DNA of 20,170 nt from Pseudomonadota bacterium (GTDB lineage: Bacteria; Pseudomonadota; Gammaproteobacteria; Burkholderiales; Burkholderiaceae_F), in contig JAEZVV010000079.1 in assembly GCA_023443095.1 (NCBI GenBank), positions 1-20,170 on the forward strand, written 5' to 3'. Position numbers and translations under genes: made by a program. Position 1 is the stretch's first letter, and each line of letters begins with the position of its first letter. This document shows, in pieces, positions 6,154-13,798 of the stretch. The notes below the pieces were generated by a model that did no database searches, was not told the origin of the DNA, and saw only the letters and a program-made list of their open reading frames with translations.

Positions 6154-8423
6154 GCGATTCCTGGCAGGTCTTCGTCGGGGTCGAGCGGCAGCGGACGGCC
6201 CGACGGCCGCGTTGCCACACGGGTCACCGCCGCCACGCGGGGGGCCGCCAGCCACTCCGGCCGGGGCGCGGGCCGGGCCAGCAGCTCGGCGAACTTCTGC
6301 GCCGGCACGGCAGGTGCAAAGAAAAATCCCTGCATGCGCGAGCAGCCCTGCGCGTGCAGCAAAGCCATCTGGCCGCGGGTCTCGACCCCTTCGGCCACCA
6401 CCGACAGGCGCAGGCTTGAGGCCATCGCGATGATCGCCGCCACAATCGCGGCGTTGTCGGCGCCGGCTTCGAGGTCGCGCACGAAGCTGCGGTCGATCTT
6501 GAGCGCGTCGATCGGCAGCCGCTTGAGGTAGGCCAGCGATGAATAACCGGTGCCGAAGTCGTCGATCGCCAGGCGCACCCCCAGCTCCTTGAGCGAATGC
6601 AGCAAGGGCAGGCCCACTGCCAGGTTCTGCATCAGCACGGTTTCGGTCAGCTCGAGCTCAAGCAGGGCCGCCGTCACGCCGAACTCGGCCAGGGCCGAGC
6701 GCACCGGCTCGGTCAGGTTGGCTCGCTGCAAATGCCGCCCCGACACGTTCACCGCCACCGGCACCGGCGCCAGCCCAGCGGCCCGCCACTCGGTGATCTG
6801 GCGGCAGACGTCTCGCACCGCCCACTCGGTCATCGGCACGATCAGGCCCGACTCCTCGGCCAGGGCGATGAACTCCGACGGCGGCAGCAGCTGGGTGCCG
6901 CGCTGCCAGCGGATCAAGGCTTCGGCGCCGACGATCTGCCCCGAAGCCACATCGACCTTGGGCTGGTAGTGCAGGACCAGTTCGGCGCGCTCGATCGCCC
7001 GGTTGAGCCCGGTCTCGAGCCTGACCCGCTCGGCCGACGCCGGCTTGAGCGCTTCGGAGAAACGCAGCAGCCCGTTGCGGCCGCTGGCCTTGACCGCCAC
7101 CATCGCGATGTCAGCCTTGCGCAAGACGGTGTCGGCGTCGGCGCCGTCGCGCGGGTAACTCGCCAGACCGGCCGAAGCGGTGACGAAAATCTCGTGGCCC
7201 AGAAAGGAATACGCCCCGCAGACCTCGGCGAGCAGCTCTCGCGCCTGGTTCTCGAACAACACCGGGTCGTCGACCGGCAGGGCCAGCACGCTGAACTCAT
7301 CGCCGCCGAAACGCGCCACGCCGTCAACGCTGGCCGCAAGCAGGCGCGCCAGGCCCGGCCCGCCGGCCATGCCAACCGCGGTCGAGACCTGGTTGCGAAC
7401 CCAGCGCTTGAGCCTCTGCGCGACCTCGCGCAAGAGCTGGTCGCCGATATGGTGGCCGAGCGTGTCGTTGATCTGCTTGAAGCGGTCCAGACCCAGGAAA
7501 ATCACGCCGACGCCGCAGCCCTGCTCACGCGCGGCGGCGATGGTTCCGCCCAGGAGCTCGCGGAACTGGCGCCGGTTGGCGAGCCCCGTCAACATGTCGC
7601 TGCAGCGGAGTTCGTGGATCCTGGCCTCGGCCTGGCGCCGCTGGGTCACGTCGAGCAGGACGCCCTGCACCCGCCACGGCCGGTCGAGTTCGTCGTATTC
7701 GACCTCGGCCTCGACCTGGATCACACACAGGCGCCCGTCCGAACGGGCGAGCGGCACCTCGAAGCTGAGGGCGCCGTGGCGCTCGGCCGCCGATTCGAAC
7801 AGCTCGACGATCCGGGCCCGGTCTTCGGGCTCGAAACGCGACCAGACGAAACCTTCGGACAGACCTTGTTCGCGTTCAGGCAAACCGGCGATGGCGCAGG
7901 CCTGCGACGACAGCCAGACCCAGCGCCGGCCGATGTCCCAGTCCCAGGTTCCGAGCCGGGCCAGGCGCTGGATCTTGCTCAGGCGCTGGCGGCCGGCCAC
8001 CAGCTCCTCGCGCAGCTTGGCCTTGCGCAAGACCGCGCGCAGGCGCGCGGACAGGAGCGGCCAGTGGTTCCTGCCCACCACGAAAAAGTCGACCGCGCCG
8101 GCGCGGGCAGCCAGCGTGACGGCCAACTCGCTCGCGCGACGGATCAAGGCCACCACCGGGATCGGGTTGCCCTTGCCGCCTTCGGGCAGGCAATGCGCCA
8201 AGCCGTTGGAACCGAGCAGCTCGAGCTCGAGCAGAACCACGTCGACCGTGATTTCGCGGCACAGCTCGGCGGCCTGCTCAAGGTCGACCGCCTCGATCAC
8301 CCGCCAGCCGCGCTGCCCGAGCACGGCACTGACGCGGACACGCAGCGCGGCAGAACGATCGACCACGAGCACGATCGCAGTGCTGGAACCGGCAGCGGCA
8401 GCTTGGTCTGAAAGTGAAGGCAT
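6150..8423 (-). CDS. Pseudo-receiver-PAS-GGDEF-EAL bifunctional c-di-GMP protein
   Basis: Predicted cytoplasmic enzyme with both c-di-GMP synthesis and breakdown domains. From the ATG at 8423 it has 757 residues. Residues 16-135 have a receiver fold, but D23 of the acidic pair is R, the phosphoacceptor position is E66 (VVLLELELLG), the Thr position is I94 and the Lys position is about V116. Residues 155-262 form a PAS domain (LGTWDWDI to LLDVTQRR). GGDEF is about 272-455, with the intact motif at 373-377; the I-site position reads ASVD, so there is no Arg, and an insertion of about 20 residues precedes it. EAL is about 473-715: EAL 501-503, NVSGRHL, ELTETVL, IDDFGTGYSSL (620-630), K642 and AEGVET are all present. 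A TTG at 8441 could add six residues; neither start has a clear Shine-Dalgarno. A FliA promoter match lies just upstream. The next cyclase gene overlaps the stop. Confidence 0.95.
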   Translation of the reverse strand: MPSLSDQAAAAGSSTAIVLVVDRSAALRVRVSAVLGQRGWRVIEAVDLEQAAELCREITVDVVLLELELLGSNGLAHCLPEGGKGNPIPVVALIRRASELAVTLAARAGAVDFFVVGRNHWPLLSARLRAVLRKAKLREELVAGRQRLSKIQRLARLGTWDWDIGRRWVWLSSQACAIAGLPEREQGLSEGFVWSRFEPEDRARIVELFESAAERHGALSFEVPLARSDGRLCVIQVEAEVEYDELDRPWRVQGVLLDVTQRRQAEARIHELRCSDMLTGLANRRQFRELLGGTIAAAREQGCGVGVIFLGLDRFKQINDTLGHHIGDQLLREVAQRLKRWVRNQVSTAVGMAGGPGLARLLAASVDGVARFGGDEFSVLALPVDDPVLFENQARELLAEVCGAYSFLGHEIFVTASAGLASYPRDGADADTVLRKADIAMVAVKASGRNGLLRFSEALKPASAERVRLETGLNRAIERAELVLHYQPKVDVASGQIVGAEALIRWQRGTQLLPPSEFIALAEESGLIVPMTEWAVRDVCRQITEWRAAGLAPVPVAVNVSGRHLQRANLTEPVRSALAEFGVTAALLELELTETVLMQNLAVGLPLLHSLKELGVRLAIDDFGTGYSSLAYLKRLPIDALKIDRSFVRDLEAGADNAAIVAAIIAMASSLRLSVVAEGVETRGQMALLHAQGCSRMQGFFFAPAVPAQKFAELLARPAPRPEWLAAPRVAAVTRVATRPSGRPLPLDPDEDLPGIA

Positions 8424-8432
8424 GGAAGGCGA

Positions 8433-8454
8433 CAAAAACAACGCGCGAAGCGCG
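8433..8454 (-). terminator. Small GC hairpin followed by a T-tract in the leader of the GGDEF-EAL gene
   Basis: On the minus strand a five-pair all-GC stem (arms 8454-8450 and 8446-8442, three-base loop) is directly followed by TTGTTTTTG (8441-8433). It looks like a short intrinsic terminator or attenuator placed between the FliA promoter match and the ATG at 8423. The stem is short and very near the predicted transcript start, so function is uncertain. Confidence 0.3.
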
Positions 8455-8464
8455 CCTATGCCGG

Positions 8465-8491
8465 TAATCGGCAGTCGCCGGACAAACTGTA
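8465..8491 (-). promoter_or_regulatory. FliA (sigma-28) promoter for the c-di-GMP operon
   Basis: Read on the minus strand: TACAGTTT (8491-8484), 11 bases, GCCGATTA (8472-8465). This is 14 of 16 matches to TAAAGTTT-N11-GCCGATAA with exact spacing. It lies 42 bases before the ATG of the GGDEF-EAL gene, in the only sizeable gap between flgL and that gene. Transcription would start near 8458. Confidence 0.85.
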
Positions 8492-8526
8492 GGGGTCGCG
8501 TGATCGCGATGCCCCCGCCGCCGAAA

Positions 8527-8554
8527 CCGGCCGCCGGGGCTCGATCGCGGCCGG
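8527..8554 (-). terminator. Possible terminator hairpin downstream of flgL
   Basis: Arms CCGGCCGC (8527-8534) and GCGGCCGG (8547-8554) are perfectly complementary with a 12-base loop. The hairpin starts 24 bases after the flgL stop. On the minus strand it is followed by only three T residues, so as an intrinsic terminator it is weak. Placement after flgL and before the next promoter suits an operon end. Confidence 0.4.
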
Positions 8555-8578
8555 CGGCTCAGGCGGAAGACCGATCGC

Positions 8579-9793
8579 TCAGAGGTAGTTGAAGAGCGAA
8601 AGCTTGGAGATCGACGAATAACTCTGCATCGCCGCTTGCAGCGCCAGCGAGTTGGCGGCGGTCTGGGTGGCCGCGGTTTCGTAGTCGACGCCCTCGATCG
8701 CCGACAAACGAGTTTCCTGCTGCAGGGTGCGGTCGTCGTTGAGGCTGCTGTAGGCGTCGAGCTCGGCGAGACCGGCGCCCATGTCCGAGCGCGTAGCCTG
8801 CAAGTGGCCGGTGGCGCCGTCGATCGAGCTCAGCAGGGCGGCCAACTGGGTATTGAAGCGGGCCCGGGCGGCCGGATCGCCGTCGAGCGGCGTGTTCAGC
8901 AGGGTCACGGCCTGCTGCAGGGTATCGAAAAGCGGCTGCGAGGCTGCCGGGTTCATGCTGAAGCGGTCGCCCACCGCCGGCTGACCGTCGAGCTTGACCC
9001 GCATGCCGTCGATCTCGATGGTGGTCGGATCCTCGAAGGCCTGAGTGACGCCGACCTGGGTGCCGTTGCGGTAGACCTCGTACGCGGGTTTGCCGGCCAA
9101 GTCGACGATGCGGATCTCGTAGGCCGAGCCGGTCAGGGCACTGTGGTCGGTCACCGCGCCGACGTCGATCGTGCCGGTTCCGGTATTGCCCGCCGCCGCC
9201 GCGGTGACAAAGCTGCCATTGCCCGGGCGCATCGCGCCGAACAAGGCATCGCCGGGAAACTTCACCTGCATGAAACGGCCGCTCGCAACTTCGATCGTCT
9301 GGCCGATCGCGCCGCCCTTGTAGCTGACCTGGGTGCCGAGCTGGCTGTAGGGCGCGCCGGTGTCGCGGCCGCCGGAAAACAGATAGCCGCCGTCGCCGTC
9401 GCTGGAATTGGCCAGGCCGACAACGCGGGCGAGGATGCCTTCGAGCTCGTCGGCCAGGCTGGCCCGGTTGGCGTCGGTGTAGCCGCCGTTGCCGGCGGCC
9501 ATCAGCTTGTCGCGGGCCGCCGTGGCGGCGTCGATCGCCGACGTGACCGCCGTTTCCCCCAGCGCCAGGACGTGGCGGGCGTAACTCTGGTTCTGCTTGA
9601 ACTGGTCGAGCCGCGACAGCGAACTGCGCAGGTCGGCCGCGTTGGCGGCCCCGACCGGATCGTCGGCGGCGGTGGTGATGCGCTTGCCGCTCGACATCTG
9701 CGCGTTGAGATGCTGAAGCTCGCGCTGGCGCGCGCTGAGCTCGGAATTGATCGACGTGTAGAACGACGCGGTGGATACCCGGAACATGCTCAT
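8579..9793 (-). CDS. flgL: Flagellar hook-filament junction protein FlgL (HAP3)
   Basis: Second hook-filament junction protein, assembled outside the cell on top of FlgK and beneath flagellin. The 404-residue product begins MSMFRVSTASFYTS and contains LNAQMSSGKRITTAADDPVGAA (residues 29-50), the flagellin-like N-terminal D0/D1 signature, then GGYLFSGGRDTGAPY (135-149). The C-terminal helix ends LQAAMQSYSSISKLSLFNYL. A beta-rich central insert at about 224-282 (AYEIRIV to VGDRFSMNP) resembles modules in the adjacent FlgK. It starts nine bases after the flgK stop; AAGGAAGG before the ATG at 9793 supports this start, although the Met at codon 3 is also possible. It is transcribed with flgK, probably from the FliA promoter at 11721-11747. 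Confidence 0.97.
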   Translation of the reverse strand: MSMFRVSTASFYTSINSELSARQRELQHLNAQMSSGKRITTAADDPVGAANAADLRSSLSRLDQFKQNQSYARHVLALGETAVTSAIDAATAARDKLMAAGNGGYTDANRASLADELEGILARVVGLANSSDGDGGYLFSGGRDTGAPYSQLGTQVSYKGGAIGQTIEVASGRFMQVKFPGDALFGAMRPGNGSFVTAAAAGNTGTGTIDVGAVTDHSALTGSAYEIRIVDLAGKPAYEVYRNGTQVGVTQAFEDPTTIEIDGMRVKLDGQPAVGDRFSMNPAASQPLFDTLQQAVTLLNTPLDGDPAARARFNTQLAALLSSIDGATGHLQATRSDMGAGLAELDAYSSLNDDRTLQQETRLSAIEGVDYETAATQTAANSLALQAAMQSYSSISKLSLFNYL

Positions 9794-9802
9794 GGCCTTC
9801 CT

Positions 9803-11698
9803 TTAACGTCCGATCGACAGGACGGTGTCGAACAAGGCCTGCCCGGCCGCGACCACCTTGGCCGCGGCGGCGTATTGCTGCTGGTAAGTCATCAGCTTGA
9901 TCGCCTCGTCGTCGAGGTTGACACCCGAGACCGCACTTTCGGCGCCGATGGCGTCCTTCAGGACCATCAATCCGGCTTCGGCAAAAACCTTGGCGCCGGC
10001 CGCATCCGAGCCGATGCGGGCGACCACCGACGAATACATCGTGCCGAGCTTGCCGCCGCTGTCGATGCCGAAATCGGCCAGCTGGCCCAGCGCGATGGCG
10101 TTGCGGCCGTCGCCGTCGGTGCTCCGGTTCTTGCCGAAGTTGACGACGTCGCCCGCCGCCGGCGTGCCGCCGAGGGTGAGCTTGCCGCCCGGGAAGGCCA
10201 CTTCGATCGGCGCCCCCGGGGTATAGGTGCCGTTGACCGTGCTGCCGTCGTCGCCGCTCAGGGTGTAGCCGCCGGCGCCGTCGAACTTGAGCTCGTAGCT
10301 CACCCCCAGCTGGGCGGGGTCGAGTCGACCGGTGGGCGAGATCTCGCCCACAGTCAGCGAGCCGGTGTTGTTGTTGGGCAGCTTGGCTTCGAAGGCCCCG
10401 GCCGCGGCGATCTGGTCGGGCCGCTTGAGCGCCACGCTGATGTTGGCCGCCGCCTCCCGGTAGGGCTGCACCGTGAAGCGGTCGCCCACCGCACCGGCGA
10501 CCTGGATTTCGAGGCCGTCGACCGACAGCGTGGGGCCGGCCACGGGGTCGAAGGTCTTGCCGTCGGAGAGCCGGGTGACCTGGTAGGCGACGCCGCCGGC
10601 GCCGTCGGCTATCGCCGCCACTTCGTAGTCGCTCGCCATCAGCTTGCTGGCGTCGACGAAATTCATGGCGATCGAGCTGCCGGCCGAGTTGCCGCTCTGG
10701 CCGAAGGCCTTGCCGGCGGGCAGGTTGAAGAAGTCCTGGCCCGGCTCGCCGGTGGGCGTGAGGCCCAGGCGGTGTTGTTCGTTGAACTTCATCGCCATCG
10801 TGATGGCGATCCGGCCCAGATCGTTTTCGGCGTTGGGCACATCCTGGGTGCTGAACTGCAGCAGGCCCGCCACCCGGCCGCCGGCGAAGGTCGACGCCGG
10901 CAGGGCAATGATTTCACCGCCGGTCTTGACCCCCACGTTCAGGCGGGTCGGATCCTGGCTGTCGCGCACCACGCCCAGGCTTTCGGCACGGTTGCCGGTC
11001 ACCAGCGGCTGGCCGTTGGCGAGAAAGACGTTGACCGAGCCGTCGTCCTGCTCGGCCACCGACACCCGGGTCGAGGCGTTGAGGTCGCGGATCGCCTGGT
11101 CGCGCTGGTCGAGCAAGTCGTTGGGGCTGCGGCCGACGCCGCGCGCGAGCGCGATGCGGTCGTTGAGGTCGGCGATCTGCGCCGACAGCCGATTGACGTT
11201 CTCCAGCTCCTGGGTGAGCTGCTTGTCCGCGCCGTTGCGCATGTCGGAGGCCTGGCCGGCCAGTTCGTTGAAGCGACCCGTCATCAGCTTGGCCGCTGCC
11301 AGCATCGATTGCCGGCTCGCCCCGTCCCCCGGGCGCTGGGCCAGACCCTGGACCGTCTTGAACAAGCTGTCGATCGAACCGCCAACGCTGGTCTCGTCGC
11401 TGACAAAGAGCTTCGACAGGCCGGAGACCTGCTCGTAATACGCCGAGGTCTGGTTGGCCGTGGCATTGGCCGAATGCGCCTGCCCGGTTAGAAACTCGTT
11501 GTAGATGCGGCGCACATCGTCGATCTGGGTGCCGTTGCCGACGTATTGCCCGGCCAGGAACTGGCCGCCCTGGGACCCGAAGATGGCTTCCTGGCGCTTG
11601 TAGCCGGGCGTCAGCGCGTTGCCGACGTTATGGCTGTTGGTGCGCAGGGCGATATACGCGGCTTGCAGGGCGGAATTGCCGATGGAAAGCAGACTCAT
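9803..11698 (-). CDS. flgK: Flagellar hook-associated protein FlgK (HAP1)
   Basis: First hook-filament junction protein, exported through the flagellar secretion channel and placed at the hook tip. The 631-residue product begins MSLLSIGNSALQAAY with SHNVGNALTPGYKRQ (22-36), the N-terminal rod/hook-family motif. It ends with SGVNLDDEAIKLMTYQQQYAAAAKVVAA, the matching C-terminal FlgK helix. The central part is long and contains two related beta modules, at about 356-416 and 466-523, each with xYEx at the start and a VGDRF- or AGDVV-like end. The ATG at 11698 follows AGAGGA with a seven-base spacer. It heads a two-gene unit with flgL; a FliA promoter match lies between it and flgJ. Confidence 0.97.
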   Translation of the reverse strand: MSLLSIGNSALQAAYIALRTNSHNVGNALTPGYKRQEAIFGSQGGQFLAGQYVGNGTQIDDVRRIYNEFLTGQAHSANATANQTSAYYEQVSGLSKLFVSDETSVGGSIDSLFKTVQGLAQRPGDGASRQSMLAAAKLMTGRFNELAGQASDMRNGADKQLTQELENVNRLSAQIADLNDRIALARGVGRSPNDLLDQRDQAIRDLNASTRVSVAEQDDGSVNVFLANGQPLVTGNRAESLGVVRDSQDPTRLNVGVKTGGEIIALPASTFAGGRVAGLLQFSTQDVPNAENDLGRIAITMAMKFNEQHRLGLTPTGEPGQDFFNLPAGKAFGQSGNSAGSSIAMNFVDASKLMASDYEVAAIADGAGGVAYQVTRLSDGKTFDPVAGPTLSVDGLEIQVAGAVGDRFTVQPYREAAANISVALKRPDQIAAAGAFEAKLPNNNTGSLTVGEISPTGRLDPAQLGVSYELKFDGAGGYTLSGDDGSTVNGTYTPGAPIEVAFPGGKLTLGGTPAAGDVVNFGKNRSTDGDGRNAIALGQLADFGIDSGGKLGTMYSSVVARIGSDAAGAKVFAEAGLMVLKDAIGAESAVSGVNLDDEAIKLMTYQQQYAAAAKVVAAGQALFDTVLSIGR

Positions 11699-11720
11699 GA
11701 ACTTTTCCTCTCATCCCCGG

Positions 11721-11747
11721 CTATCGGCAGCCGCGGCCAAAACTTCA
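11721..11747 (-). promoter_or_regulatory. FliA (sigma-28) promoter for flgKL
   Basis: Read on the minus strand: TGAAGTTT (11747-11740), 11 bases, GCCGATAG (11728-11721). This is 14 of 16 matches to TAAAGTTT-N11-GCCGATAA with exact spacing. The first three bases of the -35 are the TGA stop codon of flgJ. The ATG of flgK lies 22 bases after the -10. In enteric bacteria flgKL likewise have a late promoter in addition to read-through. Confidence 0.88.
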
Positions 11748-12698
11748 GCTGTCGGTGCGCAGGGCCTGAGCGCTCCGGATCACGGCGGCGAGCTTGGCGC
11801 CGTATTGCGGGTCAGTGGCATATCCGGCGCGCTGCAGGCCGGCGGCGAACTCGCCGGCGGCGGCGCCGCTGCGGATCACCTGCGCGTAACGCGGCTGGGT
11901 GGCGAGCAGACGCGCGTAGTCCTGGAAGGCTTCGGCATCGCTTGCATACGCCCTGAACTTCTCGATCCGCTTCTCGGCCTGGCCGTTGACGTATTCGGTG
12001 GTGGTGACTTCGACCGTGCGGCCGCTCCAGCCACTGCCCGCCTTGATGCCGAACAGGTTGTGGCTGCTCTGTCCGGTGGCCGGGTCGCGGATCTCGCGCT
12101 GGCCCCAGCCCGACTCCAGGGCCGCCTGGGCGACGATGAAATCGGCCGGAATCCCGGTCGCCGCCGCGGCTGCCGCGGCCGGCCCTTCGACCCGCGCCAC
12201 GAAATCGCGCTGGCGGCTCTTGCCATCGGGAGCCAAGGCGCGCGCGGCAGCCAGCGGCGCGGCGACCGAACTGCCGGCCGCAGCGCCAAGTTCGGCGGGA
12301 CGGCCGAGCGCGGGCAGCGCGGCACCAGTCGCGCGACGCGGCGCATACGGCAGGAAGGCAGGGGCGGACGCCGCCGCGCGCGGGTCGATCTGGCGCTCGA
12401 GCTGGCGTTCGATCATGTCGGCCAGGCCGGTGCCGCGCGCCGCCATCTTGGCCGCCAGCTCCTGGTCGAGCAGGCCGCGCGCCAGATCGCTGGCGGGCGA
12501 GTCGAACATGTCCGACTTCGGCCCCGACTCGCGCATGTTCTTCATCACCATGTTCATGAACAAGGTCTCGAACTGCTGCGCGCTGTGGCGGATCGCCGCC
12601 TTGGGGTCGTCGCGCGAGACTCGCTTGAGTTCGTCGAGCGTGCGGCTGTCGACCGTCAGGCCGACGCCCTCCCCTGCGGACAGGCCCAGCGGCTTCAT
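11745..12698 (-). CDS. flgJ: Flagellar rod cap / peptidoglycan hydrolase FlgJ
   Basis: Two-domain periplasmic protein that caps the growing rod and cuts a hole in peptidoglycan for it. The 317-residue product has an N-terminal rod-binding domain (about 25-105: AIRHSAQQFETLFMNMVMKNMRES), an Ala/Pro-rich linker (106-160) and a C-terminal glucosaminidase domain (about 165-315). E195 in QAALESGWGQ and E235 in TTTEYVNG match the two catalytic glutamates described for Salmonella FlgJ. No signal peptide is seen, as expected for export through the flagellar apparatus. The ATG overlaps the flgI stop by one base (TGATG). The stop codon is also the start of the -35 of the flgKL promoter. Confidence 0.97.
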   Translation of the reverse strand: MKPLGLSAGEGVGLTVDSRTLDELKRVSRDDPKAAIRHSAQQFETLFMNMVMKNMRESGPKSDMFDSPASDLARGLLDQELAAKMAARGTGLADMIERQLERQIDPRAAASAPAFLPYAPRRATGAALPALGRPAELGAAAGSSVAAPLAAARALAPDGKSRQRDFVARVEGPAAAAAAATGIPADFIVAQAALESGWGQREIRDPATGQSSHNLFGIKAGSGWSGRTVEVTTTEYVNGQAEKRIEKFRAYASDAEAFQDYARLLATQPRYAQVIRSGAAAGEFAAGLQRAGYATDPQYGAKLAAVIRSAQALRTDS

Positions 12699-13798
12699 CA
12701 GATCACCTCGAGTTCGGCCTTGAGCGAACCCGCGGCCTTGAGCGCCTGCAGGATGCCCAGCAGGTCCTGCGGCGAGGCGCCGAGCAGGTTGAGCGCTCGC
12801 ACCACGTCGGTCAGGTTGGCACCGCCGTCGATCTGCACCACCTTGCCGCCTTCCTGCTTGATGCTGATGTCGGGGTTCTGGGTCACCACCGTCTGCCCCT
12901 GGGAGAACGGCGCCGGCTGCGACACCTGCGGATTGGCCTGGATGCTCACCTGCAGGCTGCCGTGCGCCACCGCGGCGGGTTCGAGCCGTACCGCGCGGTT
13001 GATCACCACCGAGCCGGTGCGGCCGTTGAGGATCACGCGCGCGGCCGGGATCACGCTGGGCACGTCGATGTTCTCGAGCGTGCCCATGAAGCTGACCCGG
13101 GCATTGGGTTCGGCCGGCGCCTTCACCTGGATCACGCGGCCGTCGAGTGCGGTCGCGGTGCCGGCGCCGAGCTGGGTGTTGATCGCCGCGGCCACCCGGC
13201 CGGCGGCGGTGAAATCGGTGGCATTGAGTTCGAGCTGGACGCTGTCGCTCATCAGGAAGGGGGTGTCGACCGATCGTTCGACCGTGGCGCCGCTGGGAAT
13301 GCGGCCGGCGTTGAGCGAATTGACCTGGACCTTGGAGCCGCCGGCCGAGGCGCCGGCGCCGCCCACCAGCACATTGCCCTGCGAAATCGCGTAGACCTCG
13401 CCGTCGGCGCCTTTCAAAGGCGTCATCAGCAAGGTGCCGCCGCGCAGCGAACGCGCATTCCCCATCGAACTGACCGTGACGTCGACCTGCTGGCCGGGCT
13501 GGGCGAACGCCGGCAGGCTGGCCGTGACCATCACCGCGGCGACGTTGCGCAGCTGCAGGTTCTGCCCCGGCGGCAGCGTGATGCCGAGCTGCTTGAGCAT
13601 CGACTGCAGGGTCTGGGTGGTGAAAGGCGTCTGCGTGGTCTGGTCGCCCGAGCCGTCGAGGCCGACCACCAGGCCGTAGCCGATCAGCTGGTTCGGCCGC
13701 ACCCCCTGCACGCTGGCAAGGTCCTTGATGCGTTCGGCCTGCGCCGGCGCAGCGGCCAGGGCCAGGACGAGGGCGAAGAGACGGAGAGCGGTGATCAC
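12698..13798 (-). CDS. flgI: Flagellar P-ring protein FlgI
   Basis: Forms the ring in the peptidoglycan layer around the rod. The 366-residue product has a clear Sec signal peptide, with probable cleavage after A21 (APAQA before ERIKD), then the family opening DLASVQGVRPNQLIGYGLVVGL and GSGDQT. LRGGTLLMTPLKGADGEVYAIAQG-like text (about 119-141, here ending YAISQG) and the C-terminal LTDVVRALNLLGASPQDLLGI block are typical. The length is normal. The start is GTG at 13798, overlapping the flgH stop by four bases (GTGA), so translation is probably coupled to flgH. Its stop overlaps the flgJ start by one base. Confidence 0.97.
   Translation of the reverse strand: MITALRLFALVLALAAAPAQAERIKDLASVQGVRPNQLIGYGLVVGLDGSGDQTTQTPFTTQTLQSMLKQLGITLPPGQNLQLRNVAAVMVTASLPAFAQPGQQVDVTVSSMGNARSLRGGTLLMTPLKGADGEVYAISQGNVLVGGAGASAGGSKVQVNSLNAGRIPSGATVERSVDTPFLMSDSVQLELNATDFTAAGRVAAAINTQLGAGTATALDGRVIQVKAPAEPNARVSFMGTLENIDVPSVIPAARVILNGRTGSVVINRAVRLEPAAVAHGSLQVSIQANPQVSQPAPFSQGQTVVTQNPDISIKQEGGKVVQIDGGANLTDVVRALNLLGASPQDLLGILQALKAAGSLKAELEVI

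Noticed and set aside
6154..6255. Upstream in-frame start for the stand-alone GGDEF gene at 6255
   Set aside because: It would overlap the end of the GGDEF-EAL gene by about 100 bases with an Arg/Pro/Gly-rich leader. The ATG at 6153 overlaps the stop by four bases, the usual coupled arrangement.
6597..11491. Other long plus-strand open frames opposite the GGDEF-EAL gene, flgL and flgK
   Set aside because: Same antisense artefact: no domain, no ribosome-binding site and low-complexity composition, whereas the minus-strand genes are complete and family-typical.
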